From: Pseudomonas sp. BGr12
GTDB lineage: Bacteria > Pseudomonadota > Gammaproteobacteria > Pseudomonadales > Pseudomonadaceae
NCBI RefSeq assembly: GCF_030272895.1
Contig: NZ_JALRNF010000058.1
Coordinates: forward strand, 1 to 24,572
DNA length: 24,572 nt
Reading direction: 5' to 3'
This document shows, in pieces, positions 1 through 7,483 of this stretch; the first letter of the stretch is position 1, and the number at the start of each line of letters is the position of its first letter. The translations under genes were made by a program, and so were the position numbers. Below the pieces are notes generated by a model. The model had not been told where the DNA came from and did not search any database. It saw nothing but the letters and a program-made list of their open reading frames with translations.

Positions 1-4
1 TATA

Positions 5-137
<133 letters not shown>

Positions 138-146
138 CCGGGGCGA

Positions 147-1280
147 TCAGTCGCGACGCAGATCCGGCGGAATCGGCGGCTCCTTCAGCGGCTCCGGCGC
201 CTTGCCCTTGCCGGCCTGGTACTGGCGGATCTGGTAGACGTAGGCCAGCACCTGGGCGACGGCCAGGTACAGCCCTGCAGGAATCTCTTCCTCAAGCTCC
301 GTGGAGTAGTAGATCGAACGCGCCAGCGCCGGCGATTCGAGCACCTGGATCTTGTGCTCGCGAGCGATCTCGCGAATCTTCAAGGCGAGGAAATCCGCGC
401 CCTTGGCCAGCAGCAACGGCGCCGCCCCCTTCTTCGGGTCGTACTTGAGCGCCACGGCATAGTGGGTCGGGTTGGTGATGATCACGTCCGCCTCGGGGAC
501 GGCCGCCATCATCCGCCGCTGCGCCGCCTCGCGCTGCAACTGGCGAATGCGCTGCTTGACCTCAGGCTTACCCTCGCTGTCCTTGTACTCGTCGCGCACT
601 TCCTGCTTGGTCATCTTCAGCTTCTGCAGCGACTGCCACAGCTGGTACGGCGCATCCACCGCCGCGATCAACAGCAAGCCCGCCGCCATCCACAAGGCGC
701 TCCAGCCCACCACCTGGACGCTGTGGATAATCGCCTGTTCGATGGGTTCGTTGGCAATGGCCAGCAGGTCGTCACGGTCCGAAGCCAGTACCGCCAGGGC
801 CACCAGCAGGATCACGAAGAACTTGGCCAGGGCCTTGATCAGCTCCACCAGTGCATGCATGGAGAACATGCGCTTGAGGCCGGACAGCGGGTTCATCCGG
901 CTGAACTTGGGCGCCAGGGTGCCGGCGGCGAACAGCCAGCCACCCAGCGAGATCGGGCCGATGATCGCCGCCAGCAGCAACACCAGCAGCACCGGCTGGA
1001 CGGCCAGCAGCGCCATCTTGCCGGAGGCGAGCAGGAAGATACCCATCGAGCGCTCGTCGATCAGCACCTCCCGCGACAGGCTGAAGTTGATGCGCATCAG
1101 CTCCATCAGGGTTTCGGCCAGGCCACCGCCAAAGGCCAGCAATGCACCGGCGCCGGCCAGGGTCACAGCGACGGTGTTGAGCTCCTTGGAACGAGCGATC
1201 TCACCCTTCTCGCGGGAGTCCTTCTTGCGTTTCTCGGTGGGGTCTTCTGTCTTGTCCTGACCGCTTTCGCTCTCTGCCAT
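147..1280 (-). CDS. flhB: FlhB, flagellar type III export gate / substrate-specificity switch
   Basis: This is an inner-membrane component of the flagellar type III export apparatus that works with FliPQR and FlhA and switches export from rod/hook to filament substrates. The 377-residue protein starts at ATG 1280 with the charged N-terminus usual for the family (TEDPTEKR, about 11-18). It then has four hydrophobic segments (about 36-55, 88-112, 145-166, 185-208) and a cytoplasmic domain. The self-cleavage motif NPTH is at 270-273, with cleavage expected between Asn270 and Pro271. FliK, which triggers the switch, is encoded in the neighbouring unit. It follows fliR by 2 bp and is the last gene seen in the fliL operon. 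flhA would be expected next but lies outside the window or beyond the homopolymer blocks. The reading frame is intact to its TGA stop at 147-149. Confidence 0.97.
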   Translation of the reverse strand: MAESESGQDKTEDPTEKRKKDSREKGEIARSKELNTVAVTLAGAGALLAFGGGLAETLMELMRINFSLSREVLIDERSMGIFLLASGKMALLAVQPVLLVLLLAAIIGPISLGGWLFAAGTLAPKFSRMNPLSGLKRMFSMHALVELIKALAKFFVILLVALAVLASDRDDLLAIANEPIEQAIIHSVQVVGWSALWMAAGLLLIAAVDAPYQLWQSLQKLKMTKQEVRDEYKDSEGKPEVKQRIRQLQREAAQRRMMAAVPEADVIITNPTHYAVALKYDPKKGAAPLLLAKGADFLALKIREIAREHKIQVLESPALARSIYYSTELEEEIPAGLYLAVAQVLAYVYQIRQYQAGKGKAPEPLKEPPIPPDLRRD

Positions 1281-1282
1281 GC

Positions 1283-2059
1283 TCAGCGCGCCCGTGCCAG
1301 TTCACGCAGCCACTGCAACGCCTCGGTGGCCAGCGACTGGTAGTGAGGAAGAACGTCGGCCAGGCCGACCCAGAAAATCAGCAGACCCAGCACCAGGGTC
1401 AGCGGAAAGCCGATGGAGAAGATGTTCAACTGCGGCGCGGCGCGAGTCATGACACCAAAGGCGATGTTGACCACCAGCAGCGCGGCGATCACCGGCAGTA
1501 CCAGCAGCAAGGCCGCGCCGAACACCCAGCCCAGGCGCCCGGCCAGCGCCCAGAAATGATTGACCAGCAGGCCGCCGCCGATGGGCAAGGTGGTGAAGCT
1601 TTCGGTCAACACCTCGAACACCACCAGGTGGCCGTTCATGGCCAGGAACAGCAAGGTCACCAGCATGGTCAGGAACTGGCTGACCACCGCCACGTTGACG
1701 CCGTTGGCCGGGTCGACCATGGAGGCGAAGCCCATACCCATCTGGATCGCGACGATCTGCCCGGCCACCACGAAAACCTGGAACAGCAACTGCAACGACA
1801 GCCCCATCAATGCACCGATGATGACCTGTTCGGCAATCAGCAGCAGCGCACTGAGGTCCAGGGCATGCACCTCGGGCAACGGCGGCAGTGCGGGGACGAT
1901 GACCACAGTAATCGCCACCGCGAAGTACAAGCGGATGCGCGCCGACACCAGGGTGGTGCCGAACACCGGCATGGTCATCAGTACCGCGGCCACGCGAAAC
2001 AGCGGCAGGATGAAACTGGCCACCCAGGTGCCGATCTGCGTATCGGTCAGCTCGAGCAT
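1283..2059 (-). CDS. fliR: FliR, flagellar export gate protein
   Basis: FliR is an integral membrane subunit of the FliP5-FliQ4-FliR1 export gate in the centre of the MS ring. The 258-residue product is almost entirely hydrophobic, with several membrane segments. It contains the family-like stretch QIVAIQMGMGFASMVDP in the middle, followed by the periplasm/cytoplasm loop and a C-terminal GLLIFWVG segment. Start ATG is at 2059, 7 bp after the fliQ stop, and the stop at 1283 lies 2 bp from flhB, so translation is probably coupled. Length and context match FliR of other gamma-proteobacteria. Confidence 0.96.
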   Translation of the reverse strand: MLELTDTQIGTWVASFILPLFRVAAVLMTMPVFGTTLVSARIRLYFAVAITVVIVPALPPLPEVHALDLSALLLIAEQVIIGALMGLSLQLLFQVFVVAGQIVAIQMGMGFASMVDPANGVNVAVVSQFLTMLVTLLFLAMNGHLVVFEVLTESFTTLPIGGGLLVNHFWALAGRLGWVFGAALLLVLPVIAALLVVNIAFGVMTRAAPQLNIFSIGFPLTLVLGLLIFWVGLADVLPHYQSLATEALQWLRELARAR

Positions 2060-2066
2060 CGACGAC

Positions 2067-2336
2067 TCAGCCGATCAACTGCGGAATGCTGCGGTACAAC
2101 GACAGGATGTATTCCATGAACGTCTGCACCAGCCAGGGCCCGGCCACGATCAGGGTGACCAGCATGACCAAAAGGCGCGGCAGGAAGCTCAGGGTCTGTT
2201 CGTTGATCTGGGTGGCGGCCTGGAACATCGCCACCACCAGACCCACCAGCAAGCTGGGCACCACCAGCACGGCGACCATCAGGGTGGTCAGCCACAACGC
2301 ATCGCGAAACAGGTCGACGGCCACTTCAGGGGTCAT
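2067..2336 (-). CDS. fliQ: FliQ, flagellar export gate protein
   Basis: This small export-gate subunit has 89 residues, the standard size for the family. It has two membrane-spanning segments (about 14-38 and 53-75) joined by a loop containing QINEQTLSFLPRLL, a typical FliQ signature region. ATG 2336 is preceded by a good ribosome site (AAGGAG, 9 nt upstream). It sits 21 bp after fliP and 7 bp before fliR, in the conserved fliP-fliQ-fliR order. Function follows from the family; no residues look unusual. Confidence 0.96.
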   Translation of the reverse strand: MTPEVAVDLFRDALWLTTLMVAVLVVPSLLVGLVVAMFQAATQINEQTLSFLPRLLVMLVTLIVAGPWLVQTFMEYILSLYRSIPQLIG

Positions 2337-2357
2337 GGACTACTTCTCCTTGCGGCC

Positions 2358-3110
2358 TCAGACGCCGCCGAAACTGCCGGCCAGGGTGCCCATGATCAAG
2401 GCCCAGCCATCGACCAGCACGAACAGCATGATCTTGAACGGCAACGAGATGATCAGCGGCGAGAGCATCATCATACCCATGGCCATCAGCACACTGGCCA
2501 CCACCAGGTCGATGATCAGGAACGGAATGAAGATCATGAAGCCGATCTGGAAGGCGGTCTTGAGTTCCGAGGTGACGAAGGCTGGTACCAGGATGGTCAG
2601 CGGCGCCTGCTCAGGGCTGGCGATGTCGGTGCGCTTGGACAGGCGCATGAACAGGTCCAGGTCGCTCTGGCGGGTCTGGGCCAGCATGAACTCCTTGAGC
2701 GGCACCTGGGCCTTGGCGATCGCCTCCTGGGCCACCATCTGCTCGTTCAGGTAGGGCTGCAGGGCATCCTTGTTCACCCGATCGAACACCGGGGCCATGA
2801 TGAACATGGTCAGGAACAGCGCCATGCCGGTGAGGATCTGGTTGGACGGCGTCTGCTGCAGGCCCAGGGCCTGGCGCAGGATCGAGAAGACGATGATGAT
2901 CCGGGTGAAGCTGGTCATCAGGATGACGAACGCCGGGATGAAACTCAGCGCCGTCATGATCAGCAGGATCTGCAGGCTGACCGAGTATTCCTGCTGGCCG
3001 TCGGCACCGCTGGACAGGGTGATCGCCGGGATCGACAACGGGTCGGCAGCCACGGCCAATGGCGCTGCCAGCAGCAACAGCAGCGTCAACATCATGCGCA
3101 ATGCGCCCAT
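2358..3110 (-). CDS. fliP: FliP, flagellar export gate protein
   Basis: FliP forms most of the ring of the export gate. The 250-residue protein begins with a cleavable signal peptide (hydrophobic core about 6-18, AVAA-DP cleavage region), as FliP proteins of proteobacteria do. Family features follow: [17 protein letters not shown] in the first third, and a C-terminal pair of hydrophobic segments including [20 protein letters not shown] place the start at ATG 3110, which overlaps the fliO stop codon by one base (TGATG). A GTG at 3113 would add one residue and cannot be excluded. It is followed by fliQ after 21 bp. Confidence 0.96.
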   Translation of the reverse strand: MGALRMMLTLLLLLAAPLAVAADPLSIPAITLSSGADGQQEYSVSLQILLIMTALSFIPAFVILMTSFTRIIIVFSILRQALGLQQTPSNQILTGMALFLTMFIMAPVFDRVNKDALQPYLNEQMVAQEAIAKAQVPLKEFMLAQTRQSDLDLFMRLSKRTDIASPEQAPLTILVPAFVTSELKTAFQIGFMIFIPFLIIDLVVASVLMAMGMMMLSPLIISLPFKIMLFVLVDGWALIMGTLAGSFGGV

Positions 3111-3562
3111 CACGACCTACCCTTCTGATCCTTGCCCATCAGCTCCATCAGGCGCTGGGCGAATTCTGGTGTTGCCTGGCGCGCACCGGCAGGCACGTCG
3201 ACCGGTTCGGCCATGACATGCAGGGCCTCGATCGTGCCGGGCGTATGACCGATGAGGATCTGCTCCTTGCCCACCTGGATCAGCAACAGCCGATCCCGCG
3301 GGCCCAGGGCGCGACTGCCGAGGATCTCGATCACCTGGCCATTGCCCGGGGCGGTGTTCTGCACCCGGCGCAGCAGCCAGGCGAGGAAGAAGATCAGCCC
3401 CAGCACCAGCAGCAAGCCCAGCACCAACTGGGTCAGCTGCCCGGCCGCGCTACCCCCGGCGCTCGGCGCCACCACGGCAGCTGCCGGTTGCGCGGTGGCC
3501 ATGGCCACATCCACGTAGCAGGCGGCCAGCAGTGCCAGGCCGCGTCGCAGGAGCCGGCTCAC
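3110..3562 (-). CDS. fliO: FliO, flagellar export gate assembly factor
   Basis: FliO is a membrane protein that stabilises FliP and scaffolds assembly of the FliP ring. The 150-residue product has an N-terminal hydrophobic, signal-like stretch (about 6-20), an Ala/Gly-rich linker, one strong membrane segment (about 45-65) ending in LLRRVQ, and a cytoplasmic domain with the FliO-type pattern [23 protein letters not shown]. The start is a GTG at 3562, immediately after the fliN stop codon with no intergenic base, which implies translational coupling. The next ATG (Met21) would remove most of the signal-like region, so I prefer GTG. The stop overlaps the fliP start by one base. Confidence 0.92.
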   Translation of the reverse strand: MSRLLRRGLALLAACYVDVAMATAQPAAAVVAPSAGGSAAGQLTQLVLGLLLVLGLIFFLAWLLRRVQNTAPGNGQVIEILGSRALGPRDRLLLIQVGKEQILIGHTPGTIEALHVMAEPVDVPAGARQATPEFAQRLMELMGKDQKGRS

Positions 3563-4033
3563 TCAGCGCAGCTTCTTGATGCGTTCGCTCGGGCTGATCA
3601 CGTCGGTCAGGCGGATGCCGAACTTCTCGTTGACCACCACCACCTCGCCATGGGCGATCAGCGTGCCGTTGACCAGTACGTCGAGCGGCTCACCGGCCAG
3701 GCGATCGAGCTCGATCACCGAACCCTGGTTCAGTTGCAGCAGGTTGCGAATGTTGATTTCGGTGCTGCCCACTTCCATGGAAATGCTCACCGGGATATCC
3801 AGGATCACATCCAGGTTCGGCCCTTCCAGGCTGACGTTCTCGTTGTTGCGCGGCGAGCTGCCGAACTCTTCCATGGGCAGGCGATTGTTGCTCGTCGAGC
3901 CGCCGCCGACGTCCGCGGCCAGCAAGGCATCGATATCGGCCTGGCCGGCATCGCCGGTCTCTTCCAGGGCCGCCGCCCACTCATCGGCCAGGGCCTGGTC
4001 GTCTGCGGAGATGAAATCGTTTTCGTTAGCCAT
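3563..4033 (-). CDS. fliN: FliN, flagellar motor switch C-ring protein
   Basis: FliN builds the lower C ring with FliM and docks the FliH-FliI export complex. The start is ATG 4033, with GAGG placed 5 nt upstream; an in-frame TTG at 4051 lacks this support. The 156-residue product has a C-terminal SpoA (FliN/YscQ) domain at about 74-147 (LDVILDIPVSISMEVG, then GEPLDVLVNG and EKFGIRLTDVI). The N-terminal 70 residues are acidic and flexible and include FISADDQALADEWA. They also include QADIDALLA at 31-39, which resembles the CheY-P-binding motif of FliM. It lies 48 bp after fliM and abuts fliO. Confidence 0.96.
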   Translation of the reverse strand: MANENDFISADDQALADEWAAALEETGDAGQADIDALLAADVGGGSTSNNRLPMEEFGSSPRNNENVSLEGPNLDVILDIPVSISMEVGSTEINIRNLLQLNQGSVIELDRLAGEPLDVLVNGTLIAHGEVVVVNEKFGIRLTDVISPSERIKKLR

Positions 4034-4081
4034 TTTGTCCTCGACGGGCAATCAATTCGGAGTGGGAACCGGCGGCGCTGC

Positions 4082-5050
4082 TCAGCGGCGCTCGATCGGA
4101 TCGATAATCTGCAAGGCCAGGGTGCCCTTGTGCGAACCCAGCTTGGCCTTGAACGACGGCACGCCGTTGGCGCGCAGGACCAGGTGCTCGGGCATCTCGA
4201 CCGGAATCACGTCGCCCGGCTGCATGTGCAGGATGTCGCGCAGCTTCAACTGACGACGGGCAACCGTGGCGCTGAGCGGCACGCTGACGTCCAGCACGTC
4301 TTCGCGCAGGGCTTTTATCCAGCGCTCGTCCTGGTCGTCCAGGTCAGACTGGAAACCGGCGTCGAGCATCTCGCGCACCGGCTCGATCATCGAATACGGC
4401 ATGGTCACGTGCAGGTCGCCGCCACCGCCGTCGAGTTCGATGTGGAAGGTCGAGACCACCACCGCCTCGCTCGGGCCGACGATGTTGGCCATGGCCGGAT
4501 TGACCTCCGAGTTCATGTACTCGAAGGTGACCGGCATGATCGCCTGCCAGGCTTCCTTGAGGTCGATGAAAGCCTGGTCCAGCACCATGCGCACCACGCG
4601 CAGCTCGGTCGGGGTGAATTCACGCCCCTCGATCTTGGCGTGACGGCCATCGCCGCCGAAGAAGTTGTCCACCAGCTTGAACACCAGCTTGGCGTCGAGG
4701 ATGAACAACGAGGTGCCGCGCAGCGGCTTGATCTTCACCAGGTTCAGGCTGGTCGGCACGTACAGCGAGTGCACGTACTCGCCGAACTTCATCACCTGCA
4801 CGCCACCCACCGCCACGTCGGCGGAGCGACGCAGCAGGTTGAACATGCTGATCCGGGTGTAGCGGGCAAAGCGCTCGTTGATCATTTCCAGGGTCGGCAT
4901 GCGTCCGCGAACGATGCGGTCCTGGCTGGTCAGGTCATAGCTCTTGATGCTGCCCGGCTCGGCGTTGCTTTCGGTTTGTACCAGCCCATCGTCGACGCCA
5001 TGCAGCAAGGCATCGATTTCATCCTGGGACAGCAGGTCCTGCACGGCCAT
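4082..5050 (-). CDS. fliM: FliM, flagellar motor switch protein
   Basis: FliM is the C-ring protein that receives phosphorylated CheY and passes the signal to FliG. The 322-residue product starts at ATG 5050 with the conserved N-terminal CheY-P-binding peptide LLSQDEIDALLHG (6-18). A CheC-like middle domain follows, including MINERFARYTRISMFNLLRRS and GGDGRHAKIEGREFTPTE in the region after the helix. The C-terminal SpoA domain has LKLRDILHMQPGDVIPVEMP near the end. It starts 9 bp after fliL. Length and motifs are normal. Confidence 0.97.
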   Translation of the reverse strand: MAVQDLLSQDEIDALLHGVDDGLVQTESNAEPGSIKSYDLTSQDRIVRGRMPTLEMINERFARYTRISMFNLLRRSADVAVGGVQVMKFGEYVHSLYVPTSLNLVKIKPLRGTSLFILDAKLVFKLVDNFFGGDGRHAKIEGREFTPTELRVVRMVLDQAFIDLKEAWQAIMPVTFEYMNSEVNPAMANIVGPSEAVVVSTFHIELDGGGGDLHVTMPYSMIEPVREMLDAGFQSDLDDQDERWIKALREDVLDVSVPLSATVARRQLKLRDILHMQPGDVIPVEMPEHLVLRANGVPSFKAKLGSHKGTLALQIIDPIERR

Positions 5051-5059
5051 CGGTGGCTC

Positions 5060-5557
5060 CTACTGCAATACGAAATTGGTGAACAGCAACTGGTCGACGA
5101 CCGGTTTGCCGACTTCCTTCTGTGCCACTTCCTGGACGCTGGCGGTGGCCTTCTGGCGCAGCATCTCCTGGCCCACGGGGCTGGCCAGGGTGTCGAAGCC
5201 CTGCCCGGAGAACAGCATCACCAGGTTGTTGCGAATCACCGGCATGTGCACTTTCAGCGCGTCCAGCGCGGCCTGGTCGCGCCCCTGCATGGTGATGCTC
5301 ACCTGCATGAAACGCTGACGACCGTTCTGGTTGAAGTTGACCACGAAGGCCGGAGCCAAAGGCTCGTAGATGGCCGCAGGCTTGAGGTTGCCGGCCAGCG
5401 CCGGATCGGCGACCGACTTGTCTTCGGGCTTGTGCAGGAAGAACCAGGTGGCGCCGATCGACAGGCCGATAGCCAGCACGAATGCCAGTACCAGCAGCAG
5501 GATCAGCTTGAGTTTGCCTTTAGCGGCGGGGTCTTTCTCTGCGTCGCTCTTCGCCAT
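5060..5557 (-). CDS. fliL: FliL, stator-associated basal-body membrane protein
   Basis: FliL forms a periplasmic ring around the stator units and modulates torque. The 165-residue protein has a short Lys-rich cytoplasmic N-terminus, one membrane helix (about 17-40) and a periplasmic domain with the FliL pattern YEPLAPAFVVNF, followed by RFMQVSITM and RNNLVMLFSGQ. ATG is at 5557. It is the first gene of the fliLMNOPQR-flhB unit, with a sigma54 -12/-24 element about 50-65 bp upstream and a REPIN further upstream. fliM follows after 9 bp. Confidence 0.96.
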   Translation of the reverse strand: MAKSDAEKDPAAKGKLKLILLLVLAFVLAIGLSIGATWFFLHKPEDKSVADPALAGNLKPAAIYEPLAPAFVVNFNQNGRQRFMQVSITMQGRDQAALDALKVHMPVIRNNLVMLFSGQGFDTLASPVGQEMLRQKATASVQEVAQKEVGKPVVDQLLFTNFVLQ

Positions 5558-5606
5558 GCCAATATTCCGTCATTCATCGGAGAATTCAGTCACATGGCGT
5601 GGGTTG

Positions 5607-5622
5607 AGCAAGTGTTATGCCA
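5607..5622 (-). promoter_or_regulatory. Sigma54 (RpoN) promoter of the fliL operon
   Basis: On the minus strand the sequence TGGCATAACACTTGCT has the invariant GG and GC separated by 10 bp, matching the -24/-12 consensus TGGCAC-N5-TTGCW at all but one base. It lies about 50 bp upstream of the fliL ATG, between fliL and the REPIN. FleQ is the expected activator, as for the fliL operon of P. aeruginosa. I saw no clear enhancer site. Confidence 0.85.
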
Positions 5623-5651
5623 ATCTTTGTCTTTGAGGTTACGGGCTTACC

Positions 5652-5721
5652 GTAGGAGCGGGCTTGCCCCGCGATGCGATGTGACTGTCCATACGCAATC
5701 GCGGGACAAGCCCGCTCCTAC
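5652..5721. repeat. REPIN (inverted REP pair), fliK-fliL gap
   Basis: Two REP units face each other. 5652-5675 begins GTAGGAGCGGGCTTGCCCCG, and 5698-5721 is its near-perfect reverse complement (one mismatch, GGGGC versus GGGAC). They are separated by 22 bases. Each unit also contains its own small GCGGGC..GCCCGC-type hairpin. This is the P. putida type of REP. It lies directly downstream of fliK in transcription and just upstream of the fliL sigma54 promoter. It could act as a 3'-end stabiliser or attenuator for fliK mRNA. Confidence 0.93.
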
Positions 5722-5750
5722 AGTGAGTTGGCCCGACCAAGGCAAAGGGA

Positions 5751-7028
5751 TCAGGCGTAGAAATCCACCGCACTGGAGCCGACAACGGTCTGCTGCTCGA
5801 CCGGGGCGGCCGCGGCTGCGATATCAGCTTCTTCGCCCGCCGCATTGCGCCGCGCCGCCACGCCACTCAGGCGCGGTGCGTCCGGGTTGCCCTGTTGCTG
5901 CTGGCCGCGCGACTGGTCGGCGACGTTCACATCAGGTTGCCCTAGCCCCTGCTGGGCGAACATGTCCTTGAGGCGATGCACCTGGTTCTCCAGCGCCTCG
6001 CGCACCCCGACATGGCCGCTGGTGAAGGTGATCTGCGCCTGCTGCTCGGGCGCCAGGTGGACGCGGATATCCAGGCGCCCCAGCTCTGCCGGCTCCAACT
6101 GGATTTCAGCCGATTTGAGATTCTGACTGGACAGGTACATCACCCGGTTGACCAGGCCTTCGGTCCAGCCGCCCTGGTTCATGGCCAGCGGCTGGTGCAA
6201 CGGGGCGGCCGTCGGCATGGCAGTGGCGCTGGCGGTCTTGGCGGTGACGGCCTGGGTCAGGGTGCCCAGGCGATCGGCGAAATCATCGACGCGGGTGTCG
6301 CTGGCAGCGCTCTTGAGATCCTTGAGGCCGTCATCAAGCAGGCCGGCAAAGGCTTTTTCACCCGGCTCCCCCTGCCCCGCATCGGCTGCCGGTGCGTCGG
6401 CCATCGCCGCCAGGGTATTGACGGCGGGCTGGGTTGGCGCCGCCTCGGGCTGGGCAGTGGTCGGTTTGCTCGCCGCATGGGCCGACGTCGTGCCCTGGGC
6501 CTGGGCGCTTTGCTCCAGCGCCATGCGCAAGGCCGGCATATCGGCCAGTGGGTCGGCCTCCGGATCGAACGGCGGCTCTGCCGCGACCGCAGGCGCGGCG
6601 ACGGCCTGGGGCTGCATCTGGGCAGCCTGGACCATCGGCGCCACGGCTTCGGCCTGGGCCTGGATCAATTGGGCACCGGGCTGCGCATCGGTCACCTGGC
6701 CGGCCACCAGGCTGGGATCGATCAGGGTCGGATCGATGGCTCCAGCGGCATCGGCAAGGGTGCTGTCCTGATCCACTGGCAACGGCTTGCCGCTGTCGAC
6801 GGCATCCTTGCCGTCGGCAGCGCTCGCCGATGCGGGCGTGACCTTGTCGCGCTTGGCCCCATCAGCCGGCGTGGACGCTCCCGGTCGGGCCTGCTGGGCA
6901 TACACATCGGAAAACCCCGAGGCCTTGTCGTTTGCGCCCTGCAGCGGTTTTTCCGACGCATTGGCCGGCGCTCGCGATGGCGTGCTCGCGGTAGCAGGTT
7001 GCAGCAGTGGGTTGGAAGCGACAGGCAT
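5751..7028 (-). CDS. fliK: FliK, hook-length control protein
   Basis: FliK is an exported molecular ruler that measures hook length and triggers the FlhB specificity switch. I choose ATG 7028 (GGAG 8 nt upstream); upstream in-frame codons have only a TTG start. The 425-residue product has a long low-complexity N-terminal and central ruler region rich in Ala, Gln, Pro and Asp. It then has the compact Flg_hook/FliK C-terminal domain, recognisable by LEPAELGRLDIRVHL at 311-325 and VREALENQVHRLKDMFAQQGL up to about 362. A Gln/Ala-rich tail follows. The first two thirds would not be recognised without the C-terminal domain, as is usual for this fast-evolving protein. A possible sigma54 promoter lies in the 82-bp gap after the Hpt gene. 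Confidence 0.93.
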   Translation of the reverse strand: MPVASNPLLQPATASTPSRAPANASEKPLQGANDKASGFSDVYAQQARPGASTPADGAKRDKVTPASASAADGKDAVDSGKPLPVDQDSTLADAAGAIDPTLIDPSLVAGQVTDAQPGAQLIQAQAEAVAPMVQAAQMQPQAVAAPAVAAEPPFDPEADPLADMPALRMALEQSAQAQGTTSAHAASKPTTAQPEAAPTQPAVNTLAAMADAPAADAGQGEPGEKAFAGLLDDGLKDLKSAASDTRVDDFADRLGTLTQAVTAKTASATAMPTAAPLHQPLAMNQGGWTEGLVNRVMYLSSQNLKSAEIQLEPAELGRLDIRVHLAPEQQAQITFTSGHVGVREALENQVHRLKDMFAQQGLGQPDVNVADQSRGQQQQGNPDAPRLSGVAARRNAAGEEADIAAAAAPVEQQTVVGSSAVDFYA

Positions 7029-7076
7029 GGGGGAGTCTCCGCCACAAGAAATCCAGAACGTAATTGGCAAAGACTA

Positions 7077-7092
7077 CGCAAAAGTCGAGCCA
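7077..7092 (-). promoter_or_regulatory. Candidate sigma54 promoter of fliK
   Basis: The minus-strand sequence TGGCTCGACTTTTGCG keeps GG and GC 10 bp apart and matches TGGC at -24 and TTGC at -12. It departs from consensus at the fifth base of the -24 box and the last base of the -12 box. It lies about 50 bp upstream of the fliK ATG in an otherwise short gap, so fliK may be expressed apart from the hsbA-hsbR-hptB genes. Confidence 0.5.
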
Positions 7093-7110
7093 GCTTCAAA
7101 AAACAGCGAT

Positions 7111-7458
7111 TCAGCCGATCGACACCCGGTGCCGCTCTTTGTCGTACAACCGCCGCACTTCCTCGTACTCACGGTCGATCTGGTTGATCAGATCTTCTAT
7201 GCCGTACAACGGCTGCTGCTTGACCCGCTCTTCCAGCTGCCGACACAGCTCGGCCAGGGCAAGCGCGCCCATGTTGCTGCTGCTGCCCTTGAAGCTGTGC
7301 GCGGCATGACCCAACTCCGCCGCGCTCTTGGCCTCGTGCAGCTGACTCAAGCGCTTTTTGGAATCGTCGAGAAAGGTATCCAGCAAGTTCAGGTAGCCAT
7401 CTTCCATGACTTCCTGCAGGTCACTGAGTACCTTGTGATCGATGTGAATATCGGACAC
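7111..7458 (-). CDS. hptB: Hpt-domain phosphotransfer protein, HptB-like
   Basis: This is a single-domain histidine phosphotransfer protein of 115 residues. The phospho-acceptor motif is HAAHSFKGSS, with the acceptor His54 followed by Lys57-Gly58. Helices before and after fit the four-helix Hpt fold. The start is a GTG at 7458 with AGGAG 7 nt upstream. It lies 25 bp after the REC-PP2C regulator gene, matching the HptB-HsbR-HsbA set of P. aeruginosa. There HptB receives phosphate from hybrid kinases (SagS, RetS, ErcS', PA1611) and passes it to HsbR. The assignment to HptB rather than another Hpt protein rests on this context. The upstream kinases are not in the window. Confidence 0.88.
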   Translation of the reverse strand: MSDIHIDHKVLSDLQEVMEDGYLNLLDTFLDDSKKRLSQLHEAKSAAELGHAAHSFKGSSSNMGALALAELCRQLEERVKQQPLYGIEDLINQIDREYEEVRRLYDKERHRVSIG

Positions 7459-7483
7459 TTGCTCGCTCCTTGATCAAGTTTGA

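Noticed and set aside
3059..5971. 970-codon plus-strand open frame rich in His, Gln and Asp
   Set aside because: It is antisense to fliP-fliO-fliN-fliM-fliL and continues to fliK. It is an artefact of high-GC codon use opposite well-recognised genes.
7093..7125. Intrinsic terminator after hptB (CGAT..ATCG followed by six T on the minus strand)
   Set aside because: The stem is only about 4 bp, too weak to support the call despite the T tract.
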